Below are positions 61,024 to 64,000 of a stretch of DNA of 64,000 nt, piece by piece. Position 1 is the first letter of the stretch; each line of letters opens with the position of its first letter. A program made the translations under genes and the position numbers. Below the pieces are notes generated by a model that searched no databases, was not told the origin of the DNA, and saw nothing but the letters and a program-made list of their open reading frames with translations. The stretch comes from Thalassovita sp. Lineage in GTDB: Bacteria; Pseudomonadota; Alphaproteobacteria; Rhodobacterales; Rhodobacteraceae. Location of the stretch: contig JARGPB010000004.1 of NCBI GenBank assembly GCA_029212905.1, forward strand, positions 124,001-188,000, given 5' to 3'.

Positions 61024-61048
61024 CGTCCCGCCAAAGGTGGGGCGTTTT
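61024..61048 (+). terminator. Hairpin after hslU that overlaps the next gene's ribosome site
   Basis: CGTCCCGCC-AAA-GGTGGGGCG with two G-T pairs is followed by TTTT, a short terminator-like structure. The right arm includes the only ribosome-binding candidate (GGTGGGG) for the DUF900 gene that starts at 61049. Confidence 0.6.
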
Positions 61049-62152
61049 GTGAAGCTGTTTTTTCGTATTTTTGTCATCCTGGCTCTGGTCGCTGCATGTA
61101 GCGACCGGACGCGTGTTATCGTGGATTCCGACGCGCCCTTGGTGGGAAAGCCGTACAAAACCTATGTCGCTACGCTGCGCACCCGGACAGATGATGGGTG
61201 GTTCACCGGAGATCGCGCCCAAGAGCTGGATTTCGTGGATGTCGATGTCACCATCCCCCCCGGGCACGACGGCGGTAAAATCCGATACAATCACCACGTC
61301 GCGCAGCCAAACACCTATTTCACCTTTACGCACCGTACTGATTACGCCGATGATCGGGCGTTTTCCGGGGCGATTAAAAAGGCTCTGATCCAGCAAAAAC
61401 CGGGCGAGCGAGACGTGATGCTGTATGTTCACGGCTATAATAACAGCTTCTCGGACGGGGTGTTTCGCACTGTTCAGTTGATGCACGATTTCAAGCTACC
61501 GGGCATTGGCGTGCATTATTCCTGGCCCAGCGCCGCGCATCCCCTTGGCTATACCTACGACCGGGACAGCGTGCTGTATGCCCGCGATGGTCTAGAGCAA
61601 ATGCTGCGGCAAATCAGCAAGGCCGGACCAGACCGCATTATTCTGGTTGGGCACTCCTTGGGCTCGATGTTGGTAATGGAGACCCTAAGGCAGATCGAAA
61701 TCCGCGACCCCAAGTGGGCCAAGCGGCATCTGGGCGGGGTGATTCTGGTTTCGCCGGATCTGGATATTGATGTGTTCAAGAAGCAATCGTCGCGGATCGC
61801 GGGCCTGCCTGAACCGTTCGTGATTTTTGTTTCCAAGAAGGATAGGGCGCTGCAACTCTCCTCGCGGGTCAACGGAGACAAGGCCCGGCTGGGAATTTTG
61901 GACGATGCGTCTCAGCTCAGCGAACTGCCTGTTACAGTCGTTGATGTGTCCGAATTCGCCAAAAGCTCGGCTGATCGGCATTTTACCGTAGGCACATCGC
62001 CTGTGTTGATCGAATTCTTGCGGAAAAGCACGGAATTCAGCACAACCTTCAATCGGGATGCGGGGGGACGGACTGGGATTCTGCCGGGCACAGCAATTAC
62101 CGTTCAGAATGCGACCAAGCTGATCCTGTCGCCTCTACTACTCAGAAATTAG
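61049..62152 (+). CDS. DUF900-family alpha/beta-hydrolase lipoprotein
   Basis: This protein of about 367 residues begins VKLFFRIFVILALVAACSDR, a lipoprotein signal with lipobox LVAAC, so it should be anchored in the envelope. The hydrolase core is DVMLYVHGYNNSFSDGV, LVGHSLGSMLVME (nucleophile Ser), GVILVSPDLDIDVFKK and a late Asp and His. DUF900 hydrolases have no assigned substrate. GTG 61049 fits the signal peptide better than GTG 61037. Its stop overlaps that of the Smr gene on the other strand. Confidence 0.78.
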   Translation: MKLFFRIFVILALVAACSDRTRVIVDSDAPLVGKPYKTYVATLRTRTDDGWFTGDRAQELDFVDVDVTIPPGHDGGKIRYNHHVAQPNTYFTFTHRTDYADDRAFSGAIKKALIQQKPGERDVMLYVHGYNNSFSDGVFRTVQLMHDFKLPGIGVHYSWPSAAHPLGYTYDRDSVLYARDGLEQMLRQISKAGPDRIILVGHSLGSMLVMETLRQIEIRDPKWAKRHLGGVILVSPDLDIDVFKKQSSRIAGLPEPFVIFVSKKDRALQLSSRVNGDKARLGILDDASQLSELPVTVVDVSEFAKSSADRHFTVGTSPVLIEFLRKSTEFSTTFNRDAGGRTGILPGTAITVQNATKLILSPLLLRN

Positions 62153-62730
62153 CGCTGACGTTTCAGGTAAACATAGTAAGCGCCGCCACCGCCGTGGCTG
62201 ATATGTGCTTGCGTTACCTGTAGTACCACGGCACTTAGCGGCGGCATCGACAGCCATTGCGGTACGTTATGTTTCAGCACACCACGACGTACGGGGATGG
62301 GGCCGTCATCCTCTTTGGTTTTGCCTTTGCCGGTAATGACCAGCACCAGACGTGCCCCTTCGGAATGCGCACGCAGAACAAACCGTAGCAGGGCAGGGTG
62401 AGCGCGCTCCATCGTCATACCGTGCAGATCAATACGCCGCTCCGGGGCCAGCTTTCCACGCTTCATGCGCGCAAAGCTCTTCTTGTCCATCCGCAAAGCG
62501 GCGGCGTTCAGACGCTCGGAAAGCCCGGGCTGCAAGTCATGCGGCAGTTTTTGAATTGGCGAGGATTGCCCGACAGAGAAACTGGGCTGGTGCGCCTTTG
62601 GCGTTTTGTGCGGGCGATGCTTGGGTTTGGGCAAGTCTGTGTTGGGGCGTTCAGGGTGCAGGCGCGCGGTAGTTTCGGACACCTTGCGCCACAGCTCAAT
62701 CTCTTCTTCTGTCAGCTTTCGGCGCGTCAC
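62149..62730 (-). CDS. Smr-domain protein
   Basis: This 193-residue protein has a charged N-terminal linker (RRKLTEEEIELWRKVSETTA) and a C-terminal Smr domain: RRIDLHGMTMERAHPALLRF, ARLVLVITGKGKTKE and the end LQVTQAHISHGGGGAYYVYL. Smr domains act on nucleic acids or collided ribosomes in related proteins. I start at GTG 62730, which overlaps the mltA stop (GTGA). The ORF extension to 62940 lies inside mltA. Confidence 0.85.
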   Translation of the reverse strand: MTRRKLTEEEIELWRKVSETTARLHPERPNTDLPKPKHRPHKTPKAHQPSFSVGQSSPIQKLPHDLQPGLSERLNAAALRMDKKSFARMKRGKLAPERRIDLHGMTMERAHPALLRFVLRAHSEGARLVLVITGKGKTKEDDGPIPVRRGVLKHNVPQWLSMPPLSAVVLQVTQAHISHGGGGAYYVYLKRQR

Positions 62731-63761
62731 TGCTCGGCCTCCGGCAAAAGAGCAAAGGCACGCTGAATCGGAAGCAGCACCAACATCCGTCCCGGATCTT
62801 TTAACTTGCCGGCGGCGCGTCCAGCGGTATCGCCGGTGCCAAAGAACACATCGGCTCGCTGTGCGCCCTTGATCGCCGAACCCGTGTCCTGGGCTACCAT
62901 CAGGCGGCGTATCGGATTTTCTCCGTCTTTCTCCAACCAAACGGGCGCACCGAGGGGCGTAAACCTCGGATCAACAGCAACCGAGCGCATATCTGTAATC
63001 GAGCGGTTCATCGCGCCCAGCGGGCCTTTGTCGGCTGGTACCTGGTTTACGGTCCTGAAAAATACATACGAAGGATTGTGGCGCAGCAGCTCCAGCCCAT
63101 CGACTGGGTTTCGACGAACCCAATTCTTGATCACTTGTGCGGAAACCTGGTGTGGGCGATAGATACCCCGCCGGATCAGCTCGACTCCAATCGAACGATA
63201 TGGATGACCGTTCGCCCCGCCATAGCCAACCCGAATATGGCGCCCATCAGGCAGTCGAATACGGCCAGATCCCTGAACCTGAAGGAAAAACAGCTCGACC
63301 GGATCATCGACCCAAGCAATTTCAAGCCCGCGCCCCTTGATCACATCCGTGGTCTCGATCTCGCGGCGCGACACCCAGACGGACGTTCCTCTTGCCTCCC
63401 GCGGAAGCCGGTAAACAGGGAACCGATAGCGGCCATCCGGTGCGGTGGCGCCATCCAATTCAGGCTCAAAATATCCTGTAAAGAGAGCAGGCGCCCCATC
63501 TTGGATAAGGACAGGGCGAAAAAACAATTCGAAAAAAGATTTGGGGCTAACGATATTCTGGGCCACCGCACACAGCGAGGCCCAGTCTGGATCGTCCATA
63601 TCGGGGCAAGTATTTAGGAAAACCTCAAGCGCAGCAGCATGATCGTCTTGCTCCCAACCTTCCAGATCATTGAAATCCAGAATCTTATAGGTCGCGTCTT
63701 CTGAATGCGCTGATCCCGCCATACAAAGCCCCAGCGCTGCTGCTATCAGCGCCCGGATCAT
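62727..63761 (-). CDS. mltA: Membrane-bound lytic murein transglycosylase A
   Basis: This 344-residue MltA-family enzyme with a signal peptide (MIRALIAAALGLCMAGSAHS) cleaves peptidoglycan to 1,6-anhydro-MurNAc products. It has the MltA domain (FFRPVLIQDGAPALFTGYFE, VQGSGRIRLPDGRHIRVGYG) and the C-terminal 3D domain with the catalytic Asp in VAQDTGSAIKGAQRADVFFG. No lipobox Cys is seen, so it may be soluble in the periplasm. It overlaps the Tim44-domain gene and is coupled to the Smr gene. Confidence 0.92.
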   Translation of the reverse strand: MIRALIAAALGLCMAGSAHSEDATYKILDFNDLEGWEQDDHAAALEVFLNTCPDMDDPDWASLCAVAQNIVSPKSFFELFFRPVLIQDGAPALFTGYFEPELDGATAPDGRYRFPVYRLPREARGTSVWVSRREIETTDVIKGRGLEIAWVDDPVELFFLQVQGSGRIRLPDGRHIRVGYGGANGHPYRSIGVELIRRGIYRPHQVSAQVIKNWVRRNPVDGLELLRHNPSYVFFRTVNQVPADKGPLGAMNRSITDMRSVAVDPRFTPLGAPVWLEKDGENPIRRLMVAQDTGSAIKGAQRADVFFGTGDTAGRAAGKLKDPGRMLVLLPIQRAFALLPEAEQ

Positions 63762-64000
63762 CCGCCCGTGGCAACAAGTTGCCAGTTTGGATCATCCGCT
63801 CCCATCGTGCGGGCAAACGTCCAAACGTCGCGCTGTTTCTTGGGCGTGTTGGGGTTCCCCTCGATGATCTCTCCGGCGCTATCGCGCACGGCCGAAACCA
63901 GCTCTCCGACAAAGCGGACTGTGATTTCCGCAACATTGCCACCCAAAAGCTCGGCCTCGGCCAGAGATGTTTCGCGCACACCCATGAACTCTGCCTCGAC
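63758..64000 (-). CDS. Tim44/TimA-domain protein, C-terminal part
   Basis: Only the last 80 residues lie in the window: EAELLGGNVAEITVRFVGEL, then VSAVRDSAGEIIEGNPNTPK and DVWTFARTMGADDPNWQL. This is the Tim44-like domain of alphaproteobacterial TimA, which sits next to mltA and Smr genes in this order of bacteria. The gene continues past 64000. It overlaps the mltA start by 4 bp. Confidence 0.82.
   Translation of the reverse strand, partial: VEAEFMGVRETSLAEAELLGGNVAEITVRFVGELVSAVRDSAGEIIEGNPNTPKKQRDVWTFARTMGADDPNWQLVATGG

Overview
The window looks like chromosome of a marine alphaproteobacterium of the Rhodobacteraceae (Roseobacter group). The evidence is the alphaproteobacterial hemD-mic60-hemY cluster, the redox set regB/senC-regA, alphaproteobacterial-type addB-addA, an hslV-hslU / Smr / mltA / Tim44-domain block, two complete TRAP carboxylate transporters and moderately high GC. 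All of this is read from sequence and family knowledge; no database search was run.

Layout. (1) About 1-9.8 kb is a catabolic locus in decay, visibly GC-richer than the rest: a Baeyer-Villiger-type monooxygenase, an alpha/beta hydrolase, three short-chain dehydrogenases, a Liv-type ABC transporter and AraC and GntR regulators. Most of these genes carry stop codons, frameshifts or internal deletions. (2) 9.9-18.1 kb is an intact beta-oxidation-like operon (phosphotransferase-acyl-CoA dehydrogenase-3-hydroxyacyl-CoA dehydrogenase-SDR-acyl-CoA ligase-thiolase) with a divergent LysR gene. (3) 18.1-21.1 kb is a TRAP transporter, followed by about 500 bp with no clear gene and a tRNA-Thr(CGT). (4) 21.7-29 kb is core: hemY-like, mic60 and hemD, then tsaD-YciI-EVE-DUF1761 on the other strand, then glmM. 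(5) 29.2-34.1 kb is one apparent operon: a CapD-type sugar-nucleotide dehydratase, two small secreted peptides with Tat-like leaders and a shared CX8C/PWW core, a PqqD-like/HPr-kinase fusion, and a nucleotidyltransferase. (6) 34.3-43.7 kb holds DUF2853, ahcY, a quinone reductase and a second TRAP transporter with a DUF6282 hydrolase, a double cupin, an HpaI-type aldolase and a divergent IclR regulator. (7) 43.8-64 kb is core: HD hydrolase, GNAT, regA, senC, regB, a PAS protein, tsaE-amgK-murU-addB-addA, trxA, a capsule-type glycosyltransferase, hslVU, a DUF900 hydrolase, Smr, mltA and a truncated Tim44-domain gene.

The best candidate for an undescribed system is region (5). Two tandem small precursors have near-parallel leaders and differ in their tails. 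They sit directly upstream of a protein that joins a PqqD-like peptide-recognition fold to an HPr-kinase-like domain, which in turn overlaps a nucleotidyltransferase gene. My inference is that the peptides are modified in the cytoplasm (phosphorylated or nucleotidylated) and then exported through Tat, possibly as part of a surface-polysaccharide system. The second theme is the decay at the left edge, which should be separated from assembly error before any biology is drawn from it.
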